Positions 35,596-44,172 of a stretch of 64,000 bases of DNA are shown here, piece by piece (position 1 is the stretch's first letter; every line of letters begins with the position of its first letter). The DNA is taken from NCBI RefSeq assembly GCF_000427865.1, contig NZ_ATYV01000005.1, forward strand, positions 128 through 64,127, written 5' to 3'. The DNA comes from Corynebacterium sputi DSM 45148 (GTDB lineage Bacteria > Actinomycetota > Actinomycetes > Mycobacteriales > Mycobacteriaceae). A program made the position numbers and the translations under genes. The notes beneath the pieces were generated by a model that worked only from the letters and a program-made list of their open reading frames with translations, was not told where the DNA came from and made no database searches.

Positions 35596-36371
35596 CTACG
35601 GTGTCGGTTGTCTTGCCGGCTCTCAATGAAGAAGACACCGTCGCTGGTGTGGTCGCAACTGTGCTGCCGCATATCGCATCTGGTCTGGTCAAAGAAGTCG
35701 TGGTGATTGACTCTGATTCAACGGACCGCACCGCGACGGTTGCTGCCTCGGCTGGCGCCACGGTCGTCAACTGGCGCGATGGTCGGTTCACCCTACCGGA
35801 GCCGCAACCAGGCAAGGGCGAGGCACTGTGGCGAGGAGTTGCCGCCACCACCGGCGATATCGTGGTGTTCTTGGATGCTGACCTGCGCGAGCCAGGCGTT
35901 GATTGGGTCCCGACACTCGTCGAACCGCTGATCAGGACCTACTCCGATGCCGATCCGGTCCGACTAGTCAAAGGCCACTACCGACGTGACCTGCCCGGGG
36001 ATAACGGTGGCGGGCGAGTCACTGAGCTGACCGCGAAACCGATGCTGCGTGCCTTCCGGCCCGAGTTGGCTCAGTTGAAACAGCCTCTGTCCGGGGAGTA
36101 TGCCGCCCGCCGCGACACCTTGGAGTCGATTCCATTCGCCAGCGGGTACGGAGTGGAAATTGCCATGCTTCTCGACGTCTTCGATCGCTTTGGTCCATCC
36201 TCCATTACCCAGGTAAACCTCGGGGCCCGGCGGCATCGCAATCGGCCGTTAAGTGAGCTCTCTGTCATGGCTGATCAAGTTATGGGAGCGGCGCTATCTA
36301 GGCTGGGGCCGCTGGAGCCGGCACCAGAACGGGCGCCGCTGGAGACCTTTAAGGAGCACGGATGGGCGTAG
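35592..36371 (+). CDS. gpgS: Glucosyl-3-phosphoglycerate synthase (GpgS)
   Basis: A 259-residue GT-A (GT81) glycosyltransferase. VLPALNEEDTV opens the nucleotide-binding fold, VIDSDSTDRT binds UDP, and FLDADLREP holds the metal-binding D-x-D. GpgS makes glucosyl-3-phosphoglycerate, the first step to methylglucose lipopolysaccharide or glucosylglycerate in actinobacteria. The protein is about 60 residues shorter at the N-terminus than mycobacterial GpgS, because the GTG at 35592 is fixed by the upstream gene. The small membrane peptide gene overlaps its 3' end. Confidence 0.88.
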   Translation: MTTVSVVLPALNEEDTVAGVVATVLPHIASGLVKEVVVIDSDSTDRTATVAASAGATVVNWRDGRFTLPEPQPGKGEALWRGVAATTGDIVVFLDADLREPGVDWVPTLVEPLIRTYSDADPVRLVKGHYRRDLPGDNGGGRVTELTAKPMLRAFRPELAQLKQPLSGEYAARRDTLESIPFASGYGVEIAMLLDVFDRFGPSSITQVNLGARRHRNRPLSELSVMADQVMGAALSRLGPLEPAPERAPLETFKEHGWA

Positions 36372-36496
36372 TACTGACGATTACAGTCTTCGTCGCGATG
36401 GTGCCAGTCCTGTGGGCTGCCCTGTGGTTCGTGGTGTCGGCTCTGATCCCCGGATACGCAAAGCTGAATAAGAAGGTAACGAATCCTGAGGATTGA
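36362..36496 (+). CDS. 44-residue single-span membrane peptide
   Basis: A short open frame with an excellent ribosome-binding site, AAGGAG at 36351-36356, 5 bases before the ATG. It overlaps the end of gpgS by 10 bases. The product has one transmembrane helix (about residues 5-29, ending FVVSALIPGY) and a basic, polar tail (KLNKKVTNPED). Overlap, strong initiation signal and clean topology argue that it is translated. Function unknown; coupling to gpgS suggests a role near glycolipid or glycogen-like polymer metabolism, but this is only inference. Confidence 0.7.
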   Translation: MGVVLTITVFVAMVPVLWAALWFVVSALIPGYAKLNKKVTNPED

Positions 36497-36590
36497 CGAT
36501 GCACTGTCAAAGCCGCTGGAAAAGGCATAGGATGAGAACCTATGAGCCTGTGTCGTACCCGACCTGGCCCGAGACATAAGGAGTGTGCCA

Positions 36591-36758
36591 ATGGCAGCGA
36601 TGAAGCCCCGCACCGGAGACGGTCCCTTGGAGGCCGTCAAGGAAGGGAAGAAGATCGTGATGCGGGTTCCCGCGGACGGAGGCGGCCGCCTCGTCGTGGA
36701 GATGACTCCGGACGAAGCTTCTGCGCTTGGCGCGGCGCTCAGTGCGGTTGAATCCTGA
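36591..36758 (+). CDS. DUF3117 domain-containing protein
   Basis: A 55-residue protein conserved almost unchanged across actinobacteria: MAAMKPRTGDGPLEAVKEG at the start, MRVPADGGGRLVVEMTPDEA in the middle. AAGGAG lies 7 bases upstream of the ATG. The strand pattern suggests a small beta-rich domain. Function unknown. It is followed by a strong hairpin, so it probably ends the gpgS transcript or is its own small unit. Confidence 0.9.
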   Translation: MAAMKPRTGDGPLEAVKEGKKIVMRVPADGGGRLVVEMTPDEASALGAALSAVES

Positions 36759-36768
36759 CCGTGTCTCT

Positions 36769-36799
36769 GGCGGCCCACCGAACTGTTCGGTGGGCCGCC
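36769..36799 (+). terminator. Terminator after the DUF3117 gene
   Basis: GGCGGCCCACCGAA (36769-36782) pairs perfectly with TTCGGTGGGCCGCC (36786-36799) around a CTG loop, a 14-bp G+C-rich stem. A T-run is lacking afterwards (GCCGTATATCT), as is common in high-GC actinobacteria. Confidence 0.75.
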
Positions 36800-36866
36800 G
36801 CCGTATATCTGGCCCCGGGCAGGTACGATTACGCCGGATTACCGCCCCTGATTTCTAGGAGATACC

Positions 36867-37736
36867 GTGCTCGCCGATGTCATTGATGTTCTCGCCGACC
36901 CCATCGACGGCACGCCGCTGATGCAGGGGGATCCGGAGTGGGCGACCATCAAGTCCGGCTCGGGTCATAGTTACGACGTTGCACGTCAGGGGTACGTCAC
37001 TCTCGCCGGTGGCGCTGGCCTGCGCTACACCGGTGATGACGCGAACATGATCTCTGCCCGCGAGACGTTCCTCTCTGGCGGTCACTACGCCCCGTTTGTC
37101 GAGGCAGTCACGGCCAATGTTCTTAACGCGCTTGACGACGCCGAGGTTGCAGACGACGCCCACCCCGCCATCTGCGAGGTCGGCGCTGGTACCGGTTACT
37201 ACCTGGCACACACGCTCGATGGCGTGGCCGGAGCCAGGGGAGTGGGCATCGATGTCTCCGTGCCTGCGGCTAAGCGCCTTGCGAACTGCCATCCCCGTGT
37301 CGGCGCCGTAGTTGCCGACGCGTGGGCACGGATGCCGCTTCGCGACGGATCTATCGACGCAATCACCGTCGTCTTCGCACCACGCAATGCTGAAGAATTT
37401 GCTCGTGTGCTCAAGCCGAAGGGCCAGGTTGTTGTGCTCACGGCTGCTCCGGGGCACCTCGGGGAGCTTCGATCCCCGCTGGGTATCATTGACGTGGAAA
37501 AGGGCAAGGTTGAGCGCATGATCACCCAGGCTCAGGGCCATCTAGAGCCGGTTGGAGATCCCGAGCTGGTCGAATTCCCGATGCTGCTGGACCAGGCAGC
37601 GATCGCAGCCCAGATCGGCATGAGCCCGTCTGCCCGTCACATCCACCCGGACGTCTTGGCGGAGCGTATCGCCGCACTTCCGCCGCAGATGGAAATCACT
37701 GCGCGTACTCACGTGACGCGTTTGGGTCGCGCTTGA
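36867..37736 (+). CDS. RlmA-type 23S rRNA (guanine-N1)-methyltransferase homologue lacking zinc cysteines
   Basis: A 289-residue protein. The SAM-binding fold has CEVGAGTGYYLAHTL (motif I) and GIDVSVPAAKRLA; the N-terminal HSYDVARQGYVTLA and SARETFLSGGHYAPF are hallmarks of RlmA/TlrB methyltransferases that act at G745/G748 of 23S rRNA. In relatives the first 30 residues form a zinc ribbon with three Cys and a His; here the Cys positions hold Ala, Ile and Ser, so zinc binding is lost while the His remains. The GTG start follows AGGAG by 5 bases. RNA methylation is likely but target choice may differ. Confidence 0.82.
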   Translation: MLADVIDVLADPIDGTPLMQGDPEWATIKSGSGHSYDVARQGYVTLAGGAGLRYTGDDANMISARETFLSGGHYAPFVEAVTANVLNALDDAEVADDAHPAICEVGAGTGYYLAHTLDGVAGARGVGIDVSVPAAKRLANCHPRVGAVVADAWARMPLRDGSIDAITVVFAPRNAEEFARVLKPKGQVVVLTAAPGHLGELRSPLGIIDVEKGKVERMITQAQGHLEPVGDPELVEFPMLLDQAAIAAQIGMSPSARHIHPDVLAERIAALPPQMEITARTHVTRLGRA

Positions 37737-37814
37737 TTCAGCCCTCGCCAAAATAGTTTTAATCGGGTGTAACTTCCTGGGTATTTTATAAGGGAATGTA
37801 GTTTAATAACTGGC

Positions 37815-38489
37815 ATGCCTTCATTAGCCGCCCGTGGAAAAACTGCCGCGGCTGTGACCGCAGTATCGTTGCTGGCCTTGGTGGGTTGCACCAATGACAA
37901 CCGCGATGAGGATGATTCCTTCTCTATTCCGCGTAGCGATTATCCCAGGGATATTGAATTAACCTCTGGCGGAACAGATTTGGCGCTTGGGGAGGAGGCG
38001 ACGGTCGTTATTCAGGGCAATGTCGACAATGGTGGGGAGGGGACAATCGGCTTCTGGAGGCTGAATGTCACTGAACTGCGACAGGTCAGTCAAGGGGAGG
38101 TGCGCGAGCGCCTCGGCGGCGACTTGTCTTCCCTCAATGAGCTCCCTCAGCAGTTCATTTGCATCGATTACACCTACGAGCTTCTCGGCACGTCCGGCAA
38201 CACCAGTGGCGCCGTCCCGCTGCCGGCAATTACTCCGATGGATGACAAGGACGAGCAGGGCAACGTCACTCGCTTCTTCAATGCCGCGGCAGCATGCGGT
38301 GTAGACGAAATTGAAGGCGCGCCGGAAGAGGGCACCACCTACAACGGTGCTTACCTGAGCTTTAAAGCAACTCCAGGGACGATGGACGAGGTAACCGATC
38401 CGGTCGGCGCCAAGTTCACCTATGGCACAAATGTGCTCTCGGATCACGAGGCAGGGCAGCAGCCTGCCCGCACGGTTACCTGGCGTTAG
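37815..38489 (+). CDS. Secreted lipoprotein of unknown function
   Basis: A 224-residue protein with a signal peptide and lipobox LVGC (Cys25). The mature part starts with an acidic linker and continues as a beta-rich domain with EATVVIQGNVDNGGEGTIGFWRLNV, a pattern like small extracellular immunoglobulin-like folds. Two further Cys could pair. The upstream 78 bases are A+T-rich (TTTTATAAGG, TAGTTTAATAA) and hold the likely promoter. It is convergent with the methyltransferase gene, overlapping by 4 bases. Confidence 0.75.
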   Translation: MPSLAARGKTAAAVTAVSLLALVGCTNDNRDEDDSFSIPRSDYPRDIELTSGGTDLALGEEATVVIQGNVDNGGEGTIGFWRLNVTELRQVSQGEVRERLGGDLSSLNELPQQFICIDYTYELLGTSGNTSGAVPLPAITPMDDKDEQGNVTRFFNAAAACGVDEIEGAPEEGTTYNGAYLSFKATPGTMDEVTDPVGAKFTYGTNVLSDHEAGQQPARTVTWR

Positions 38490-39145
38490 CCCCTCTTGTG
38501 TAGAACCGTCGCGCCAGCCCCGATCGGCAGGCGTGCGACGGTGACATCTGCAGTTTCTAGGAGCGTAGCGTCGGCTTCGCGTGCGGCTACGGTCATGCGG
38601 TCGGTTCGCGTGTCGTCGCCGATGGTGCCGTCGAGAAGCGTATCGGGGAAGACCAGGACGCCGCCCGGGTTGAGCAGCGGCAGCGCGAGATCGCGGATCG
38701 CGACGAGGTCACTCGGTGCAGCCTCGACATAGATGAGGCTGTAGGAGTTCGGAGCGAGCCGCTCCATGACGTCGAGTGCGCGGGCCGGCAGGAACCGGTA
38801 GCGGCTAGGGCCATACCCGGCAACGCGGAACGCTTCCTTCGCCAGGCGCTGATGCTCGGTGTCCGGATCGATACAGCTCAGGTGTCCGTTCTCCGGCATT
38901 CCAGCGAACAGATGTAGCCCTACGACACCAGAAGCCGGGGTCACCGCGATGCACTGCGCGACCTCGTTTCCTGCCCGGGACCATCCGGTGGCCAGCGAGG
39001 CGAGGAGTTTCAATGCCTCCCCCGTAGCTGCGTCCGGAACTGACAAATCTAATTCCGAGGCATCCGCGCGTGCGGCGTCCAAGCCCTCATCCATGGCGGG
39101 GGTGGTGGCGATATATGCGTTGATGGCGTCTCCGGAAATAGTCAC
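38486..39145 (-). CDS. O-methyltransferase (Rv1220c-like)
   Basis: A 219-residue SAM-dependent methyltransferase of the catechol-O-methyltransferase type. ITPASGVVGLHLF stands at the motif I position, with LSCIDPDTEHQRLAKEAF for motif II and YVEAAPSDLVAIRDLALPLLNPGGVLVFPD for the later strands. The Gly-rich motif I is less canonical than usual. In M. tuberculosis the equivalent gene also lies divergent from sigE, which supports the family. Its substrate is unknown. Confidence 0.83.
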   Translation of the reverse strand: MTISGDAINAYIATTPAMDEGLDAARADASELDLSVPDAATGEALKLLASLATGWSRAGNEVAQCIAVTPASGVVGLHLFAGMPENGHLSCIDPDTEHQRLAKEAFRVAGYGPSRYRFLPARALDVMERLAPNSYSLIYVEAAPSDLVAIRDLALPLLNPGGVLVFPDTLLDGTIGDDTRTDRMTVAAREADATLLETADVTVARLPIGAGATVLHKRG

Positions 39146-39321
39146 GAGGCAATTCTATGCAATTCCCAGGTGTTTGATGGCGCGCGGGTTAAAAAACATG
39201 CCAGTTCGCCGGTTCCATTGAGTAATTTTGCCATGAAAGTTAATGTGGTGGGCAACACTTCACAGTGAATTTTCAGGAGACCATCAATGGCAGCCAAGGC
39301 GGGTCGGGAAGGATGCTCCCT

Positions 39322-39900
39322 ATGGGCGAATCGGACAGCACCCTCAACGGCACCGCCGCATTTGATGCAGGCCATGGGGACATGCCTTCTTGGGCGGAGC
39401 TAGTCGAGCAGCACGCGGACGGGGTGTACCGCCTCGCGTATCGGTTGACGGGAGACACGCATGATGCGGAAGACCTCACACAGGAGACCTTTATGCGTGT
39501 GTTCCGGTCCCTGAAGAGCTACCGGCCGGGAACGTTCGAAGGATGGCTTCACCGCATCACGACCAACCTCTTCTTGGATTTGGCTCGCCATCGCAGTGCG
39601 ATTCGCATGGAGGCCCTGCCGGAAGATTACGACCGAGTCCCGGGCACCTCACCGACACCGGAGCAAGTGTGGGATGACACGAACTTGGACCCAGACTTGG
39701 ATGCCGCGATGGCTAACCTCAAGCCGGAATATCGTGCGGTGGTTGTTCTTTGCGACGTCGTGGGGCTGACCTACGAAGAGATTTCCGAGACGCTGGGCCT
39801 GAAGATGGGTACCGTCCGTTCCCGCATCCACCGGGCCCGTTCTGAATTGCGTGACCACCTCGAGGTTGCTGAGAAGTCGGCCGCCACCGTCACTGCTTAG
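39322..39900 (+). CDS. sigE: ECF RNA polymerase sigma factor SigE
   Basis: A 192-residue group 4 sigma factor. Region 2 covers [30 protein letters not shown] and the -10 recognition helix [15 protein letters not shown]; region 4 covers ALKPEYR-like [44 protein letters not shown]. It directs the envelope-stress regulon. The ATG at 39322 follows GAAGGA by 8 bases; other in-frame starts are the ATG at 39313 and a GTG at 39265 without a ribosome-binding site. Downstream genes are its anti-sigma factor, htrA and tatB, the standard actinobacterial order. Confidence 0.92.
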   Translation: MGESDSTLNGTAAFDAGHGDMPSWAELVEQHADGVYRLAYRLTGDTHDAEDLTQETFMRVFRSLKSYRPGTFEGWLHRITTNLFLDLARHRSAIRMEALPEDYDRVPGTSPTPEQVWDDTNLDPDLDAAMANLKPEYRAVVVLCDVVGLTYEEISETLGLKMGTVRSRIHRARSELRDHLEVAEKSAATVTA

Positions 39901-39952
39901 GCGGGTACTCTCAGGGGCAGATAGTTGTCCGTGCAGTGAGGAGGTTCACAGA

Positions 39953-40306
39953 ATGTCCGGCTCGGAGAGTTCTTTCTCCTCGACCGATCATCTGGGGCAT
40001 GAGGCGATCGCGGCGTACGTTGACTCGGAACTGGCGCCTACGGCTACCCTTCGCGCAGAGACGCATCTCGCGGCGTGCGAGGAGTGTCGCTTGGCGGTAG
40101 TGCGTCAAAGACAAGCTTCCCGACGACTTCGTAACTCCGGCGAACTCCACATCCCCACCGAGCTTCGTGCAAAGCTCGCTTCATTGGGTGTCGGTGGAGT
40201 GGGGGACGGTCCTGATGCGCGTAACCTGGCTCGGCGGGCGCCTGATTCATTGACAGCGTCGCTGGAGTCGATGTGGAGGAATATCCGGAAGATGAAGAAG
40301 AAATGA
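39953..40306 (+). CDS. cseE: Anti-sigma E factor (zinc-associated)
   Basis: A 117-residue soluble protein. HEAIAAYVDSELAPTATLRAETHLAACEECRL has the H-x3-C-x2-C zinc-binding motif of anti-sigma domains, and the rest is a basic helical tail. It should bind SigE and release it under surface stress. GGAGG lies ahead of the ATG; the stop overlaps htrA (ATGA). Confidence 0.9.
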   Translation: MSGSESSFSSTDHLGHEAIAAYVDSELAPTATLRAETHLAACEECRLAVVRQRQASRRLRNSGELHIPTELRAKLASLGVGGVGDGPDARNLARRAPDSLTASLESMWRNIRKMKKK

Positions 40307-41691
40307 GCGATCGGTCGCCGTTCTCGCGTCCGGACGGCGTCCACGGCGGTGTCGACCCTGAATCCAGGCCGGACATGTCCGTTGACGTGGGCGTTCCCGT
40401 CACCGCAGACCCTTCATTTGCACCGCGTCCGGGTGAATCGGGCTTGCAGGAACCGCCGGTCATTCACGACTGGTCTGCTGATTCCGCTGCAGCCTACGAC
40501 CCCTGGGATGACCCGTCTGCGCCCATGGTTACCGGTGAGCCAGCGATACTTCCTGAAACACCCGTCGAAACCCCCGCTGTTCCCGTTCCACGCGTCGACG
40601 TCCGAGAGGCCGTCTTCGGGCGTGTTATTCCGTGGCGCCATGTCGCGCTAGTGTCCGCTGTCGTGCTGGCGTTGGGTGGAATCGGAGGGTACGTCGGGGG
40701 GCGTCTTGGAGGCTGGGACCGCTCTGAGGGCCAACGCGTTGAGCTAGTGCAGGAAGAAGGGCGTCCGGCCGAGACACTCATTGGCGACATCGCAGACACC
40801 GTTCAGCCGGCTGTGGCATCAATCCGAGTTGGAGATCCTCGCAATCCTGAGGCCGGTGGCATGGGCTCCGGCTTCGTCATCGACGACCAGGGGCACATAC
40901 TCACCAATAACCACGTCATCTCCATGGCGGCCAATGACCCTGCCATCGAAGTGCAGGTGCAATTGCAGTCGGCGGACGGTTCTAGGCTGCTGCCTGCACA
41001 CATTGTAGGCAGAGACACCATGACGGACCTTGCCGTGCTGAAGGTCGACGATGTCGCTGGGCTATCGATCGCAGCTCTTGGAAACTCCGATGAGGTTCGA
41101 GTCGGCGATACCGTCGTCGCACTTGGCTCGCCACTGGGTCTTAACCGCACTGTCACTGCAGGAATCGTTTCAGCGACTCAGCGTCCGGTGCGTCTTGCGG
41201 GCGAGGGCACTGATACCGACGGCGCGGCTGACGCTATCCAGACTGATGCATCGATCAATCCTGGTAATTCCGGTGGTCCGCTCGTGGATGCCCGGGGCGC
41301 AGTGATCGGTATCAACACATCGATCTACACGACCTCTGGTGGATCCCAGGGCATTGGGTTCGCGGTTCCCATCAATACCGCCGCCGGCATCGCCGAGCAG
41401 ATCATTGCTGGTGAAGAACCCGTGCAGCCGACGATCGGTGTCACAGCGACCACGGTCGAGAACGGAATTCTCGCAGGTGCGCAGCTAGCTACCGTCGTGC
41501 CGGGAAGCCCGGCTGATCTTGGTGGATTGAGGGAAGGGGACGTCGTGACAGCCATTGGTGGGCGGGAAGTCGGCGGTTCCGATGAACTTCGAGTCGCGAT
41601 CTGGTCCGCAGGTGCAGATAATGAGGTTCCTTTCCAGTTGATCCGTGATGGTGAGCCCATGGAGCTGCTGATCACACCCTCGATCGACTAA
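40303..41691 (+). CDS. htrA: HtrA-type membrane-anchored serine protease
   Basis: A 462-residue protease: a ~110-residue polar, Pro-rich cytoplasmic part, one transmembrane helix (about 113-133), a trypsin-like domain and a C-terminal PDZ domain (about 380-455). The catalytic triad is His204 (NNHV), Asp242 (TDLAVLK) and Ser323 (GNSGGP). It degrades or processes misfolded proteins outside the membrane. The start at 40303 overlaps the anti-sigma gene by 4 bases. Its place in the sigE operon fits regulated envelope quality control. Confidence 0.94.
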   Translation: MSDRSPFSRPDGVHGGVDPESRPDMSVDVGVPVTADPSFAPRPGESGLQEPPVIHDWSADSAAAYDPWDDPSAPMVTGEPAILPETPVETPAVPVPRVDVREAVFGRVIPWRHVALVSAVVLALGGIGGYVGGRLGGWDRSEGQRVELVQEEGRPAETLIGDIADTVQPAVASIRVGDPRNPEAGGMGSGFVIDDQGHILTNNHVISMAANDPAIEVQVQLQSADGSRLLPAHIVGRDTMTDLAVLKVDDVAGLSIAALGNSDEVRVGDTVVALGSPLGLNRTVTAGIVSATQRPVRLAGEGTDTDGAADAIQTDASINPGNSGGPLVDARGAVIGINTSIYTTSGGSQGIGFAVPINTAAGIAEQIIAGEEPVQPTIGVTATTVENGILAGAQLATVVPGSPADLGGLREGDVVTAIGGREVGGSDELRVAIWSAGADNEVPFQLIRDGEPMELLITPSID

Positions 41692-41744
41692 AAGACGGGG
41701 GTCCAGGAAGAAATATCCGTCCGACAGGGCTAACATCGGACAAC

Positions 41745-42239
41745 GTGTTCTCCAATGTCGGCTGGGGCGAAATCCTCCTCATTCTCGTAGTGGGCCTGAT
41801 CCTTATCGGCCCCGAACGGCTCCCGCAGCTCGCTCAAGATGTCCGCGCGCTGATCTTGGCTGCCCGCCGCGTGATTGAGGACGCCCGCAACTCCATTGAT
41901 ACTGAGTTCAAAGATGATCTTGACGAACTCAGAAAGCCTCTTGAAGGTTTCGGAGATCTGCGGAAACTCAATCCGCGGACCGCGATCACCAAGACCCTCT
42001 TTGAGGGCGACGACACCTACTTGGACATGCTCTCTGGCAAGCCTGCTGTCGGCGGAGGGAAGGAAGCTACGACTCAGAGTTCTGCGGGCACCGAGCGTAG
42101 GGCACGAGGCCGTCAAGCTAACCAGGAGTCCGCAGCTCCTGCGGCATCGGAGCCGTACCCCGTGCAGGAGACGCCGGCGGATAAGCCGCCGGCAAACAAG
42201 AGCACTCCGACCTCATGGGTTGACGACGACGTTCTATAA
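41745..42239 (+). CDS. tatB: Sec-independent protein translocase subunit TatB
   Basis: A 164-residue protein with an N-terminal membrane helix followed by the conserved GPERLPQLAQDV hinge and an amphipathic helix (ILAARRVIEDARNSIDTEF), then a long disordered, Ala/Thr/Pro-rich tail. TatB gates substrates of the twin-arginine export pathway together with TatC. The GTG start lies 54 bases after htrA. It ends the cluster before a terminator. Confidence 0.93.
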   Translation: MFSNVGWGEILLILVVGLILIGPERLPQLAQDVRALILAARRVIEDARNSIDTEFKDDLDELRKPLEGFGDLRKLNPRTAITKTLFEGDDTYLDMLSGKPAVGGGKEATTQSSAGTERRARGRQANQESAAPAASEPYPVQETPADKPPANKSTPTSWVDDDVL

Positions 42240-42255
42240 GACTTCGTAATCACGC

Positions 42256-42289
42256 GCGCTGCTGGAATTCTGATGGATTCCTGCAGCGC
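42256..42289 (+). terminator. Terminator after tatB
   Basis: GCGCTGC (42256-42262) pairs with GCAGCGC (42283-42289), with an inner GGAAT/ATTCC stem, followed by TCTTCGTTTAT. It closes the sigE-htrA-tatB region. Confidence 0.75.
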
Positions 42290-42377
42290 TCTTCGTTTAT
42301 CTCCAGGTGAACTGTTTCGAAACTTTTGGCGAACGATGGCTCTGGCCTCTTGTTATGGGCGCCCGATCCTGCAATAG

Positions 42378-42393
42378 TCGAACTTGAGTTCGA
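42378..42393. promoter_or_regulatory. LexA (SOS) operator
   Basis: TCGAACTTGAGTTCGA is a perfect inverted repeat TCGAAC-N4-GTTCGA, the actinobacterial SOS box. It lies 36 bases before the ATG of the DUF222/HNH gene. In M. tuberculosis, several 13E12-type genes are known to carry SOS boxes, so this site probably places the nuclease under LexA. Confidence 0.85.
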
Positions 42394-42429
42394 TAAGTTC
42401 GAAGCTCAAAGATCGGGAGGAGAGGGGCC

Positions 42430-44172
42430 ATGACCACTGACACGTCGACCATAAGCCGTCTGTTTGAAGCAGCACTGCGTGATGATGCCCCGAAGTGGGG
42501 TCATGAGAATGATTCTGCTCGTGCGGCCGCAGGCCGTGCCCGAAACCGTGCCGAATTGGCGGTGGCGGAACTGAGTGTGTGCGCCATGGAAGATGATGCC
42601 CGCCACCACACCACCTGTGTGGTCGCGGACCTCGGACAAAGTGATGTCGTTGCACGGGAGTACCGGAAGATCGGGCTGATGCTGTCCAGGATGCCTCGTT
42701 TGACCGAGGTTTTGACTGTCCGTGGTTTCGTGCCCGTGAAGCTATTGAAGAAGTTGTCCGTCGCCACCTACCCCGTGGCAGAAGAGCTGTTCGGTGAACT
42801 AGAACCCCCGCTTCTCGAGGCATTGCTGCCTCGGGTGGACAAGTTGGCAATGCCAGAGTGGAACGAGCTGTTTCCGGCCGTGCAGGCTGCTATCGATGGT
42901 GTCCAACATGAGGCTCGACCCGTAGATCTTGCGGGTCCTCCTACTCCTGAAGTCGTTGAGGAGACCTTCCGGTACCGCACTCCGGAATATCCCGAGAAGG
43001 CGGCGCGGATCAGTCTTGCTCTTGAGCCGTCGCATGCAGAAGAGGTCAACCGAGTCATTTCTACGATTGCGGCGACTGAGGACTGTGATAACACTGCGGC
43101 GTTCATGAGATTGGTGCGTGGCACTGCTGACGTCGGCGTGAACTTGCATCTCTACCGCAGCGTCGACGGGGGAGCGGTTTACATGCCGGGAGTTGGACCT
43201 TTGTCTGATGTCGTGGCCGAGGAATACCTGTCCATGGTCACGTCAGTTGACTGCGTAGCTCCGTCGGCAACGGCGAGCTACGCCTCTACCCCGAGCCAGA
43301 AGGCGTACGTGATGGGACGCGACGGGGTATGCATGTTTCCTGGATGCGGACGATCCGCGGCAGCGGCGGACATGGATCACGTCACCAACTTCGACGAAGG
43401 AGGACCGACTACCACCGACAATCTTCACGCGCTTTGTCGGCGTCACCACAATGAAAAGACCAAGGGACTGTGGGACGTAACCCGGTCGTTGTCCGGAACC
43501 GAATACTGGACCTCGAATACCACCGGAGCGGAGGTGTCGACCCTGCCGACTGGACCAGTCAGCCACCCCGGAGCCGTGCCGTTCTCTGCTGGGGTCCGCA
43601 AGGCAGGCAAGTTGCGTGCAGAACACAACGAACTCCGAGATCGCGTCCGGGCCGAAGTACGGGACAAGGTCGCACGGGCGCGGAGGGTTCAGCCCGTCGT
43701 TCGGATGCTTCAACAGATGCGAATCATGTCACCGGAGGAATCCCCGGAATCCTTGATCAAGTCCGTCACCAAGGCTGAAGCCGAAGCCGCTGTACGGGCC
43801 TCGCGTCAGCGTGCCGATGCTCGGATGAAACTGCAGGAGATCAAGGTCCGGAAGTATCGTGCCCAGGCATCGTCCACCGAACCGATTAAGGATCCTCCGT
43901 CCCCGACGGCAGGACCTGCGGACCAGCTCCTCGAGATCATGCAGGTCTACCTGAATGAGCGTGACCCGTTCGGTGCGCTGTCATCGATCGGTCGTCTTTT
44001 GGCTGACCTCGACCCCGATCAGATCAAGGCTTGGGAGAACCCTGAGTCTCCCCGTTTCACTGATCCGTCACCGATGGCGCAGCGGGTCCGCGAACACCGA
44101 GCGACCATGTTTCTACGGAAGAGCCGCCGAATGAGAGCGAAGAAGAAACGCGCGACTAGTCGCGGGAGGTGA
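42430..44172 (+). CDS. DUF222/HNH endonuclease domain protein (13E12-type), SOS-controlled
   Basis: A complete 580-residue family member. The N-terminal ~300 residues are helical DUF222 sequence. The HNH domain lies at about residues 290-345, with CMFPGC, DMDHV and DNLHALCRRHHNEK. A C-terminal 180-residue basic coiled region (VRASRQRADARMKLQEIKVRK) follows. A strong purine-rich site (GGGAGGAGAGGGG) precedes the ATG. The LexA operator upstream implies expression on DNA damage. It differs clearly from the member at the window start, so they are not a recent duplication. The 3' end overlaps mrp by 17 bases. Confidence 0.92.
   Translation: MTTDTSTISRLFEAALRDDAPKWGHENDSARAAAGRARNRAELAVAELSVCAMEDDARHHTTCVVADLGQSDVVAREYRKIGLMLSRMPRLTEVLTVRGFVPVKLLKKLSVATYPVAEELFGELEPPLLEALLPRVDKLAMPEWNELFPAVQAAIDGVQHEARPVDLAGPPTPEVVEETFRYRTPEYPEKAARISLALEPSHAEEVNRVISTIAATEDCDNTAAFMRLVRGTADVGVNLHLYRSVDGGAVYMPGVGPLSDVVAEEYLSMVTSVDCVAPSATASYASTPSQKAYVMGRDGVCMFPGCGRSAAAADMDHVTNFDEGGPTTTDNLHALCRRHHNEKTKGLWDVTRSLSGTEYWTSNTTGAEVSTLPTGPVSHPGAVPFSAGVRKAGKLRAEHNELRDRVRAEVRDKVARARRVQPVVRMLQQMRIMSPEESPESLIKSVTKAEAEAAVRASRQRADARMKLQEIKVRKYRAQASSTEPIKDPPSPTAGPADQLLEIMQVYLNERDPFGALSSIGRLLADLDPDQIKAWENPESPRFTDPSPMAQRVREHRATMFLRKSRRMRAKKKRATSRGR

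Noticed and set aside
42314..42323. GTTTCGAAAC palindrome considered as a second LexA site
   Set aside because: It lacks the 4-base gap and the full half-sites of an SOS box; the perfect box lies at 42378-42393.
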